Shown: one piece after another, positions 6,287 through 12,097 of the stretch
Position numbering within the stretch: the first letter of the stretch is position 1
Layout of the letters: the number at the start of each line of letters is the position of its first letter
Source of the DNA: Chloroflexota bacterium
GTDB lineage: Bacteria > Chloroflexota > UBA6077 > FW602-bin22 > JACPQP01
Direction of reading: 5' to 3'
DNA length: 12,097 nucleotides
Assembly: GCA_016190465.1 (NCBI GenBank)
Contig: JACPQP010000129.1
Span: 1 to 12,097 of the forward strand
Program-made: the position numbers and the translations under genes
Notes under the pieces: model-generated
What the model saw: only the letters and a program-made list of their open reading frames with translations
Database searches by the model: none
Told to the model about the DNA's origin: nothing

Positions 6287-7231
6287 GTGGTGATATCGCT
6301 TCGCCCACGCTCACCCCTGCCGGCTCGGGGCCGACGGAGAAAGAGTGTCCTCCGGCAGGAGGCCATCGACGGCTACGTGATGATCGCCCCGTGGATCCTT
6401 GGCCTGGTCATCTTCACCGCCGCCCCGTTGCTCTTCAACCTCGGGCTCATCTTCATGGAGTGGTCGATCCTCACACCCCCGAAGTTCGCGGGCCTGGGCA
6501 ATCTGGAACGGCTGCTCGGCGATAGGCTCGTCCCGATCGCGCTCTACAACACGGCTTACTACACCTTTATCTACGTGCCCCTGCACGTCGTCAGCGCGCT
6601 GCTGGCGGCCATGGCGCTGAACGCCAGACTCCGGGGTCAGCACTTCTTCCGGACAGTGTACTACCTACCGTCGATCACCCCCCAGGTCGCCAATGTGATG
6701 CTCTGGATGTGGATCTTCAACCCCGAGTTCGGGCTCGCCAACGTTCTCCTCCGAGCGGTGCGGCTGCCGCCCGCGCTCTGGTTCGCCGATCCCGAGTGGG
6801 CAAAGCCCGGCCTCATTCTGATGGGTCTGTGGACGCTCGGCAGCGCAATGATCATCTTCCTCGCGGGACTCCAGGGCGTCCCCGAGCCCCTTTACGAGGC
6901 GGCGAAGATTGACGGCGCCACCTCCTGGGATCAGGTCTGGCACGTCACCCTGCCGATGATCTCGCCGGTCATCTTCTTCAACTTCGTGGTCGGCGTCATC
7001 GGGTCTTTCCAGGTATTCACCTCGGCCTACATCATCAGTGGCGGCCAGGGCGGGCCAGCCAATTCCACCCTGTTTCTTGTCCTGTATCTCTTCCGTCAGG
7101 GCTTCGAGTTCTTTCGGATGGGCTACGCCGCGACGATCTCGTGGCTTCTGTTCCTCATCATCCTGGGCTTCACCGGCCTCCAGTTCTATCTGGCCCGGCG
7201 CTGGGTGTACTACGAGGGGAGCGCGCGCTAG
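6287..7231 (+). CDS. CUT1-family sugar ABC transporter permease, MalF/UgpA-like
   Basis: A 314-residue integral membrane protein starting at a GTG, with AGAGGA 6 nt upstream; the adjacent GTG at 6290 is an alternative. The N-terminus is basic (residues 6-23, several Arg), then about six transmembrane helices: the first ~31-53, further ones ~85-110, ~122-145, ~165-188 and ~214-240, the last ~275-300. The diagnostic cytoplasmic EAA loop is EAAKIDGAT at 204-212, followed by LP. It contacts the transporter ATPase. It would form a heterodimer with the next gene product, whose start lies 7 nt past this stop. The family imports oligosaccharides, polyols or glycerol-phosphate-like compounds; the substrate here is not readable from sequence. 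Confidence 0.93.
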   Translation: MVISLRPRSPLPARGRRRKSVLRQEAIDGYVMIAPWILGLVIFTAAPLLFNLGLIFMEWSILTPPKFAGLGNLERLLGDRLVPIALYNTAYYTFIYVPLHVVSALLAAMALNARLRGQHFFRTVYYLPSITPQVANVMLWMWIFNPEFGLANVLLRAVRLPPALWFADPEWAKPGLILMGLWTLGSAMIIFLAGLQGVPEPLYEAAKIDGATSWDQVWHVTLPMISPVIFFNFVVGVIGSFQVFTSAYIISGGQGGPANSTLFLVLYLFRQGFEFFRMGYAATISWLLFLIILGFTGLQFYLARRWVYYEGSAR

Positions 7232-7238
7232 GGGGGAC

Positions 7239-8141
7239 GTGAGCAGCACTGCTCTGGCCGATCACCGCACTCGCAGCCCAGCGGCCGTCCACGGCCGCGC
7301 GCGCCACACGGCCCGGGGCCTGTTGATCGCCGCGGGTCTCTACCTCGTTCTGGCGCTCTTCGCCGTCACCTTCGTCATTCCCTACTTCTGGCTCGTGTCG
7401 ACGTCATTCAAGGAGATCGGCAAGGAGTTCCTCTACCCGCCGCAGTGGATTCCCGACCCCTTCGTTTGGCGCAACTACGTGGAGATGTGGAATCTCCTGC
7501 CGTTCGCGCGCTGGTTCCTGAACACAGCGATCATCGTGGCGCTGAACCTGATCGGCGCGACCCTCTCCGCGACTATGGCGGGCTACGCCTTCGCCAAACT
7601 GCGGTTCCCCGGGCGCAACGTGTGGTTCGCCATCTGCCTGGCCACGATGATGATGCCCGGCATCGTCGTGCTGATCCCGCAGTTCATCCTGTACAGGACG
7701 CTGGGCTGGGTTGGCACCAACCTGCCGCTGTGGGTGCCGTCCTTCTTCGGCGGTAGTGCGTTCGCTATCTTCCTCAGCCGCCAGTTCTTCATGACGATCC
7801 CCTACGAGCTGGACGAGGCCGCTCGAATCGACGGCGCGTCGTCGTATCGAATCTGGTGGTCGATCCTCATGCCTCTCTCCGGGCCGGTCGTGGCGGCGTT
7901 GGGCATCCTGCTGTTCCAGAGCCACTGGAATGAGTTCCTCGGCCCGCTGATCTACCTGCCGGACCGGATCAACATGACGCTCTCCGTCGGCCTGCGGACG
8001 ATGCTCGGGCTGTACTCGACGCGATGGAACCTCTTGATGGCGGCGTCCGTCGCCATGACGCTACCGATCATCGTCATATTCTTCGCGGCGCAGCGCCACT
8101 TTATCCGGGGCATCGTCACCACGGGGCTCTCGGGGCGCTAG
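7239..8141 (+). CDS. CUT1-family sugar ABC transporter permease, MalG/UgpE-like
   Basis: A 300-residue permease. I chose the GTG at 7239 (VSSTALADH), 7 nt after the stop of the first permease with a GGGGGGA tract just before it. The frame is open further upstream, but that would overlap the first permease by 200 bp and add an unrelated Arg/Ser-rich tail. A basic N-terminus (Arg residues 10-26) precedes about six transmembrane helices, the first at ~27-50. The typical MalG-type PYFWLVSTSFK sequence follows. The EAA loop is EAARIDGAS at 193-201 (Gly199), followed by MPLSGP. It pairs with the upstream MalF-like subunit and needs an ATPase that is not encoded in this window. Confidence 0.93.
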   Translation: MSSTALADHRTRSPAAVHGRARHTARGLLIAAGLYLVLALFAVTFVIPYFWLVSTSFKEIGKEFLYPPQWIPDPFVWRNYVEMWNLLPFARWFLNTAIIVALNLIGATLSATMAGYAFAKLRFPGRNVWFAICLATMMMPGIVVLIPQFILYRTLGWVGTNLPLWVPSFFGGSAFAIFLSRQFFMTIPYELDEAARIDGASSYRIWWSILMPLSGPVVAALGILLFQSHWNEFLGPLIYLPDRINMTLSVGLRTMLGLYSTRWNLLMAASVAMTLPIIVIFFAAQRHFIRGIVTTGLSGR

Positions 8142-8226
8142 ATGAATTGCAGCTATCAGATTGCGGATTTCAGCCAGGTTCTCGATTGAACTGCGATGCT
8201 CATCTCTTGGGTAGGAGGAGGCAGCG
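8142..8226. other. Short gap before the URO-D-like gene
   Basis: This 85-bp spacer is more AT-rich than its surroundings and holds no hairpin or promoter that I can defend. It ends in a strong ribosome-binding site (GGAGGAGG) 6 nt before the next ATG, so the following gene is probably read from the same transcript as the permeases. Confidence 0.5.
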
Positions 8227-9303
8227 ATGACAACTCAAACCGTGACCTCTCAAGAGCGGATCAAGGTCGCCCTCGCCCACCGGGAGCCCGACCGGGTCCC
8301 CATCCACGACTCCGTGTGGAACGCCACCGTCGATCGTTGGAAGGGCGAGGGCTTGCCCCCCAACGTGCCGGTAGCCGAGTACTTCGGCTTCGAGATGAGC
8401 ACGATCGGCTTCGACGACACGCCGGGCTTCCCGATCCGGGCGGTCGAGAAGACCGACGAGTTCATCACCGAGACCACCCCTTACGGGGGCCTCCGCCGCC
8501 ACCACCGCGACCGGTCGACCACCCCCGAGTTGCTGGACCACGCCGTGAAATCCCCGGAGGACTGGTACACCATCAAGAAGCGGCTGGAGCCAGACTACAC
8601 GCGGGTCGACTGGATCTCCGCGCGGCGCACTTACCAGACCGCCCGCCACGACGGCAAGTTCGTGCTCTTCTCGAGCGTCATCGGCTACAGCCTCGCCCAG
8701 CGCTACATCCGCAGCGACGAGCTGCTGATGCTGCTCCTCACCGACCCCGGGCTCGTCCGTGACATGTACCAGACGCAGACCGAGCTGGTGATCGGTATGG
8801 CACGGCTCATGCTGGCGCATGGCTTCGCTTTCGACGCCGCGTTCCTGATGAACGATATGGGTTACCGCGGCGGTCCCCTCTTCTCGCCGAAGCTCTACCG
8901 GGAGCTCCAGTTCGACCTCGATCGCCAGTTGTTTGACTTCTTCCACGCCAACGGGATGCGGGTGATCCTCCACTCTTGCGGCTGCGTGAAGGCGTTCATT
9001 CCCCACCTCATCGAGGCTGGGCTGGATTGCCTCCAGGCGCTTGAGGTCAAGGCGGGGATGGACCTTCTCGAGCTCAAGCGGGAGTTCGGGAATGACCTGG
9101 CCTTCATGGGCGGTATCGACGTTCGGCTGATGGCGGACCCCGACCCGTCGAAGATCGAGGCCGAGATCGCGCGCAAGTTCGAGGTCGCGAAGAAGGGAGG
9201 AGGGTACATCTACCATTCGGATCACTCGGTGCCCAAAAACGTCTCGTTCCCACAGTACTGCCACGTGATGGAGTTGGTCCGCGCCCACGGCGCCTATCGC
9301 TGA
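8227..9303 (+). CDS. Uroporphyrinogen-decarboxylase-superfamily protein, not HemE; possible methyltransferase
   Basis: A 358-residue protein of the URO-D fold. The N-terminus has the HREPDRVPIHDSVW pattern (18-31) seen in catabolic family members, not the RQAGRYLPEY of HemE, so haem synthesis is unlikely. The middle keeps the HSCGC motif: His249 and Cys251 match two ligands of the zinc site in MtaA/CmuA-type corrinoid-dependent methyltransferases. EAGLDCLQALEVKAGMD follows, also typical of that branch. The third ligand, normally Cys in a GCE-like turn, appears to be replaced by His333 in SDHSVP (my alignment by eye). The gene lies between the permeases and the binding protein, with a strong GGAGGAGG ribosome-binding site. 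This points to processing of the imported compound, for example demethylation or decarboxylation (inference). Substrate and cofactor are unknown. Confidence 0.85.
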   Translation: MTTQTVTSQERIKVALAHREPDRVPIHDSVWNATVDRWKGEGLPPNVPVAEYFGFEMSTIGFDDTPGFPIRAVEKTDEFITETTPYGGLRRHHRDRSTTPELLDHAVKSPEDWYTIKKRLEPDYTRVDWISARRTYQTARHDGKFVLFSSVIGYSLAQRYIRSDELLMLLLTDPGLVRDMYQTQTELVIGMARLMLAHGFAFDAAFLMNDMGYRGGPLFSPKLYRELQFDLDRQLFDFFHANGMRVILHSCGCVKAFIPHLIEAGLDCLQALEVKAGMDLLELKREFGNDLAFMGGIDVRLMADPDPSKIEAEIARKFEVAKKGGGYIYHSDHSVPKNVSFPQYCHVMELVRAHGAYR

Positions 9304-9467
9304 GCACGAAGAAGTCGTCAGTCATCAGTTCTCAGTCGTCAGCAGCGACCGTGGCCCAACGGCCCTCACCCCCGGCCCCTCTCCCACGGGGAGAGGGGGA
9401 AAGGAAGTCCCTTCAGGGGCGTCAGGCGGCTGGCTACGTACTTGGATGATGAAAAAGGAGTCGAAGC
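9304..9467. promoter_or_regulatory. Repeat-bearing gap with a G/C-rich hairpin before the binding-protein gene
   Basis: The gap opens with CAGTC/TCAG-type repeats (9313-9342). It then has a perfect 10-bp stem: CCCCTCTCCC at 9376-9385, loop ACG, GGGAGAGGGG at 9389-9398. No T-run follows (GAAAGG instead), so it is not a standard terminator. CCCTCACCCCC-type boxes next to a GGGAGAGGGG hairpin are familiar to me as dispersed intergenic repeats in many GC-rich genomes. It could stabilise or attenuate RNA between two genes that need different expression levels. The next ribosome-binding site is AAGGAG at 9455-9460. Confidence 0.5.
9376..9398. repeat. Inverted repeat, 10-bp stem with 3-nt loop
   Basis: The arms at 9376-9385 and 9389-9398 pair fully. 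The two flanks (CCCTCACCCCCGG upstream, GAAAGG downstream) fit the dispersed-repeat consensus I recall. Its copy number in the genome cannot be judged from this window. Confidence 0.65.
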
Positions 9468-10943
9468 ATGAAAACGATGCCCAGTTCAGGTACCTCTCGC
9501 GTGACCGGTCTCTTTCGCGGTCCAGGGCTCTCCCGGAGGAGGTTCGTCGTCGGTGCGCTTGGGGCGGCTAGCGTGGCCCTGCTAAGCGCCTGCGCGGCAC
9601 CGGCGCCGACCCCGACGCCCTTGCCTCTGGCCAAGCCCACGCCTCTCCCAGCGCCGACCGTCGCGGCACCGACTCCGGCCGCCAAGCCACCGGCCAAGGC
9701 GAGCGAGGTCGAGCTCGTGTGGTCGTCCTGGGCCACGGACACCTATGGTATGGACCGGGTCAAGGAGCAGGCGGACCTCTTCGGCAAGGAGCGCCCCGAG
9801 ATCAAGATCAACATCCGCAACATCGCCTCCTCGGGCTACCGCGAGCAGATCCTCACTCAGCTCGCGGGCGGCGTCGGACCCGACGTCTTCCGACTGGGTC
9901 CGAACGACCTCTTCCCGTTCTCTGACCAGGGCCAACTGAAGGAGCTCGAGCCCTACTTCAAGGCCGACAAGAGTTCCTGGTTCTGGGGTGACGACCTCAA
10001 GCCCGGCATCGTCGACCAGATGCGGCTGCGCGGGAAGCTCTTCGCGCTGCCGATGGGGGGCGTCGCCTACTGCATCTACGTCAACACGACGCTCTTCGAG
10101 AAAGAGGGCCTGCCGCTACCGCCGAAGGGCTACGGTGACGAGTCCTGGACGTTCGACCGGATGACCGAGCTGGCCCGGAAGCTCACCAAGCGCCGACCCG
10201 ACGGGGGGCCCGAGCAGCTCGGCATCGAGAGCAGCAACCGGCACGAGATGAAGGCGATCGTCGACAACGCGAACAACGGCCGGTCGTGGATCAGCGACGA
10301 CCTCTCGACCTTCCAGGGAGCCGAGCCGGGGGCGGTGGCGGGGCTCCAGTGGGCCGCCGACCTGATCCACGTGCACCGCGTCTCGCCCAGTGCGGCCGAA
10401 GCCCAGGGCGGCGCTTTCGGCTTCCGGGAGGGCCGCCTGGGGATCTTCTGGCACGGCGTTTCCGAGGCCAGCTACCTGGTCACGGACATCGGGACCCGCT
10501 TCGGCTGGGACATCGTGCCCTATCCCCGGTGGGGCAAGAACCCGCTCTCCCTCTGGATGGAATTCAGCGGCTGGGTGATGAACGCCAAGGGCAAGCGCCT
10601 CGACGAGGCCTGGACGTTCCTGCACTTCATCAATGGGCCCACAGGCCAGATCCCCGACGTCGAACGGGGGTGGGCGCTCCCCATCTTCAAGAGCCTGGAC
10701 TCCCGTTACTACACGCGCATCGGTCAACAGAAGAAGAACTTCATCCCCGCCCTCGAGGGGCACCTGCATGCCAACCGGGTCTGGCTCTGGAAGAACCCCA
10801 AGTGGTCGGAGTCCTGGCGCAACCACGTCAAACCGGCCATCGACGAGGTGATGGCGGGCAAGGCCAGGGCGAACGAGGCGATGGCGAAGATCAAGCCCGA
10901 CGTAGACAAACTGCTGAAGGAGGGCGCGGCTCAGCTCCAATAG
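9468..10943 (+). CDS. Extracellular solute-binding lipoprotein of the sugar ABC transporter (Tat-exported)
   Basis: A 491-residue protein with AAGGAG 7 nt before its ATG. The N-terminus has a Tat motif (SRRRFVVGA, residues 22-30), a hydrophobic stretch, then a lipobox LSAC with lipidated Cys42. A Pro/Ala/Thr-rich tether (43-78) precedes the binding domain, which begins at VELVWSSW (~80-87). The domain has family-1 solute-binding features: ERPEIKINIRNI, the GPDVFRLGPNDL turn, YVNTTLFEKEGLP with WTFDRMTELARKLT, and a C-terminal aromatic-rich hinge. Length without signal and tether (~415) is normal for the family. It captures the substrate outside the membrane for the two permeases. Aromatic residues (many Trp/Tyr) suggest a carbohydrate ligand, but which one is unknown. 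It is placed after the URO-D-like gene instead of beside the permeases. Confidence 0.93.
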   Translation: MKTMPSSGTSRVTGLFRGPGLSRRRFVVGALGAASVALLSACAAPAPTPTPLPLAKPTPLPAPTVAAPTPAAKPPAKASEVELVWSSWATDTYGMDRVKEQADLFGKERPEIKINIRNIASSGYREQILTQLAGGVGPDVFRLGPNDLFPFSDQGQLKELEPYFKADKSSWFWGDDLKPGIVDQMRLRGKLFALPMGGVAYCIYVNTTLFEKEGLPLPPKGYGDESWTFDRMTELARKLTKRRPDGGPEQLGIESSNRHEMKAIVDNANNGRSWISDDLSTFQGAEPGAVAGLQWAADLIHVHRVSPSAAEAQGGAFGFREGRLGIFWHGVSEASYLVTDIGTRFGWDIVPYPRWGKNPLSLWMEFSGWVMNAKGKRLDEAWTFLHFINGPTGQIPDVERGWALPIFKSLDSRYYTRIGQQKKNFIPALEGHLHANRVWLWKNPKWSESWRNHVKPAIDEVMAGKARANEAMAKIKPDVDKLLKEGAAQLQ

Positions 10944-10945
10944 CC

Positions 10946-10967
10946 GACCAGTAGCAGACCAGTAGCA
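10946..10967. repeat. Perfect 11-nt tandem duplication between lipoprotein and dehydrogenase genes
   Basis: GACCAGTAGCA occurs twice head to tail (10946-10956 and 10957-10967), just after the lipoprotein stop and before the ribosome-binding site of the next gene. It looks like a recent slippage or spacer expansion. No function is evident. Confidence 0.7.
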
Positions 10968-10982
10968 GAAAGGAGGAGAGAG

Positions 10983-12032
10983 ATGCCACGCGAGCTCATC
11001 GCGGTCGGACCACGTACCCCTGCGTTCCGACAATACGAGGAAGAGCCCCTGGGGATGGGAGAGATCCGCGTCCGCACGCTGTTCGGCGCGCCGAAGCACG
11101 GGACCGAGCTGCGCCTCTACCGGGGAGAGGCGCCGCAGCAGGACTCGCGCTGGGACCCCGCGTGGCACATCTTCCTGCCGGGGACGGCAGAGGGGCACGG
11201 GTTCCCGCGGCGACTGGGCAACATGGCCGTCGGACTGGTGACCGAGGTCGGACCGGGCGTCGAGGGCGTGGCCGTCGGGGATCGGGTGGCCGGCTACGGC
11301 CCGTTGCGCGAGACCCAGCGCTGGGCGTGGAATGTCCCGGGGGCGCCCCCCCGGGCGTGGAAGATGCCGGAGCAGATGAGCTGGCAGGCCGCCGTGTGCC
11401 TTGACCCGACCATCGTGGCTCTCGGCGGTATCCGCGACGGCGCGGTCCGGGTCGGCGACCGGGTCGCGGTGTTCGGTCTCGGTGCCATCGGCCTCATGGC
11501 CATCCAGCTCGCGCGGCTGGCCGGAGCGTCGCTGGTCGTGGCCGTGGACCCGATCCCGACGCGTCGGGCAGTGGCTCAGGCGACGGGCGCGGACCTCGTC
11601 CTCGATCCGCGGGCCGTGGACGCCGGCCTGGAGATCAAGCGGGCCATGGGCGGGGCGGGCGTGGATGTCGCCATCGAGTCGAGCGGGACTGCCCCCGCTC
11701 TGCATCACGCGGTGCGTGGGCTGGCCTTCGGCGGCACGGTCGCGATCATCGCCCACTGCGATGAGTTTCGCGGTGGGATCGACCTGGGCCGCGAGGCGCA
11801 CCAGAATCGGCCGACGTTCATCTTCACTCGGGCGGAGAGCGAGCCCCACCGCGACCACCCCCGCTGGGACCGCCGTCGCCAGGTCGACACCGCCTGGAAC
11901 CTGCTCACGGCCGGCCGGCTGGACTGCCAGCCACTCGTTCAGCCAATCGTCCCATTCGACGAGGCCACCACCGCCTTCAAGGAGATCGATGAGCATCCCG
12001 AGCGCAGCGTGAAGATGGGCGTCCGGTTCTGA
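10983..12032 (+). CDS. Medium-chain dehydrogenase/reductase (NAD-type Rossmann fold) without usual zinc ligands
   Basis: A 349-residue oxidoreductase with a near-perfect ribosome-binding site (AAGGAGGAG) before the ATG. The nucleotide-binding motif is GLGAIG at 165-170. Asp189 at the end of the second strand favours NAD over NADP by the usual rule. The typical N-terminal features of the family are altered. Where GxCGTD should carry the catalytic Cys, the chain reads KHGTE, with His39 at that place. The GHE box reads Gly79-Asn80-Met81, and the four-Cys structural zinc lobe is absent. It is therefore either a zinc-independent dehydrogenase or one with another metal site. It closes the operon, so oxidation of an alcohol or sugar carbon in the imported compound is a reasonable guess. 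Quinone-reductase-like or BchC-like members are alternatives. Confidence 0.87.
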   Translation: MPRELIAVGPRTPAFRQYEEEPLGMGEIRVRTLFGAPKHGTELRLYRGEAPQQDSRWDPAWHIFLPGTAEGHGFPRRLGNMAVGLVTEVGPGVEGVAVGDRVAGYGPLRETQRWAWNVPGAPPRAWKMPEQMSWQAAVCLDPTIVALGGIRDGAVRVGDRVAVFGLGAIGLMAIQLARLAGASLVVAVDPIPTRRAVAQATGADLVLDPRAVDAGLEIKRAMGGAGVDVAIESSGTAPALHHAVRGLAFGGTVAIIAHCDEFRGGIDLGREAHQNRPTFIFTRAESEPHRDHPRWDRRRQVDTAWNLLTAGRLDCQPLVQPIVPFDEATTAFKEIDEHPERSVKMGVRF

Positions 12033-12097
12033 CCGGAACGGGCTGTCAGCGGATTCAGGGAACGGATTGAACGGATTGGAACGCCTCTGGCCCGAAC
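12033..12097. repeat. Intergenic tail with a 9-nt tandem repeat
   Basis: After the dehydrogenase stop, AACGGATTG is repeated head to tail (12061-12069 and 12070-12078). A related GGATT at 12051-12055 precedes it and GGAACG follows. No terminator hairpin with a T-run is seen before the right edge, so the transcript may continue beyond it. Confidence 0.6.

Noticed and set aside
7038..7238. Upstream start for the second permease overlapping the first
   Set aside because: The added residues are Arg/Ser/Trp-rich shadow sequence of the first permease. The GTG at 7239, right after the first stop, gives a family-typical N-terminus.
8200..9288. Long minus-strand frame opposite the URO-D-like gene
   Set aside because: The plus strand has a family-typical protein with a strong ribosome-binding site; the minus frame is a compositional shadow.
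9376..9410. Hairpin as a rho-independent terminator
   Set aside because: The stem is strong but followed by GAAAGGAAG, with no T-run. It fits a dispersed repeat or RNA-stability element better.
10116..11996. Very long minus-strand open frame (over 600 codons) across the lipoprotein and dehydrogenase genes
   Set aside because: It is antisense to two well-recognised genes, has Arg/Pro/His-rich composition typical of a GC-rich shadow frame, shows no domain, and spans two separate genes and their gap.

Overview
The window is GC-rich, densely coded DNA. It probably comes from a Chloroflexota-like bacterium of the Thermomicrobia/Sphaerobacter kind. That placement is inferred from four things: high GC with many GTG starts, a Tat-exported lipoprotein with a long Pro/Ala/Thr linker, an apparently leaderless gene, and a membrane-protein operon that I recall mainly from that phylum. 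There is no 16S or marker gene here to prove it. I see no tRNA, rRNA, CRISPR array, transposase or phage gene.

Region A (1-2418, minus strand) is an operon read right to left: an ~82-residue hydrophobic protein, a 302-residue membrane-anchored protein (resembling what I remember as DUF6754), a 214-residue six-helix membrane protein, and a protein starting with two tandem zinc ribbons that runs off the left edge. Spacing is 8-26 nt throughout. Its biochemical role is unknown.

Region B (2419-6015) holds two signalling genes pointing at each other. The plus-strand gene (2625-4823) is a polytopic hybrid histidine kinase with two receivers. The first receiver lacks its phospho-acceptor Asp; the second lacks the conserved Lys. 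The minus-strand gene (4744-6015) joins a helical/possible HTH segment, a degenerate kinase-type ATPase fold and an intact receiver. The two coding regions overlap tail to tail by 80 bp, and the minus gene appears to be leaderless.

Region C (6016-12097, plus strand) is a CUT1-type carbohydrate-uptake locus: two MalF/MalG-like permeases, a uroporphyrinogen-decarboxylase-superfamily protein that is not HemE, a Tat/lipobox solute-binding protein, and a medium-chain dehydrogenase lacking the usual zinc ligands. No ABC ATPase is encoded in the window, so an ATPase must be supplied from elsewhere. The likely scheme is that the lipoprotein captures a sugar-like compound, the permease pair imports it, and the two enzymes start its catabolism. 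The substrate cannot be read from the sequence.

Intergenic gaps are all under 300 bp. They contain short direct repeats, a G/C-rich dispersed-type hairpin (9376-9398) and a candidate promoter with a palindrome on its -10 region (6150-6180). The most interesting items are the two degenerate signalling proteins with their overlapping 3' ends, the uncharacterised membrane operon, and the non-HemE URO-D protein with an apparently altered metal site inside a sugar transporter operon.
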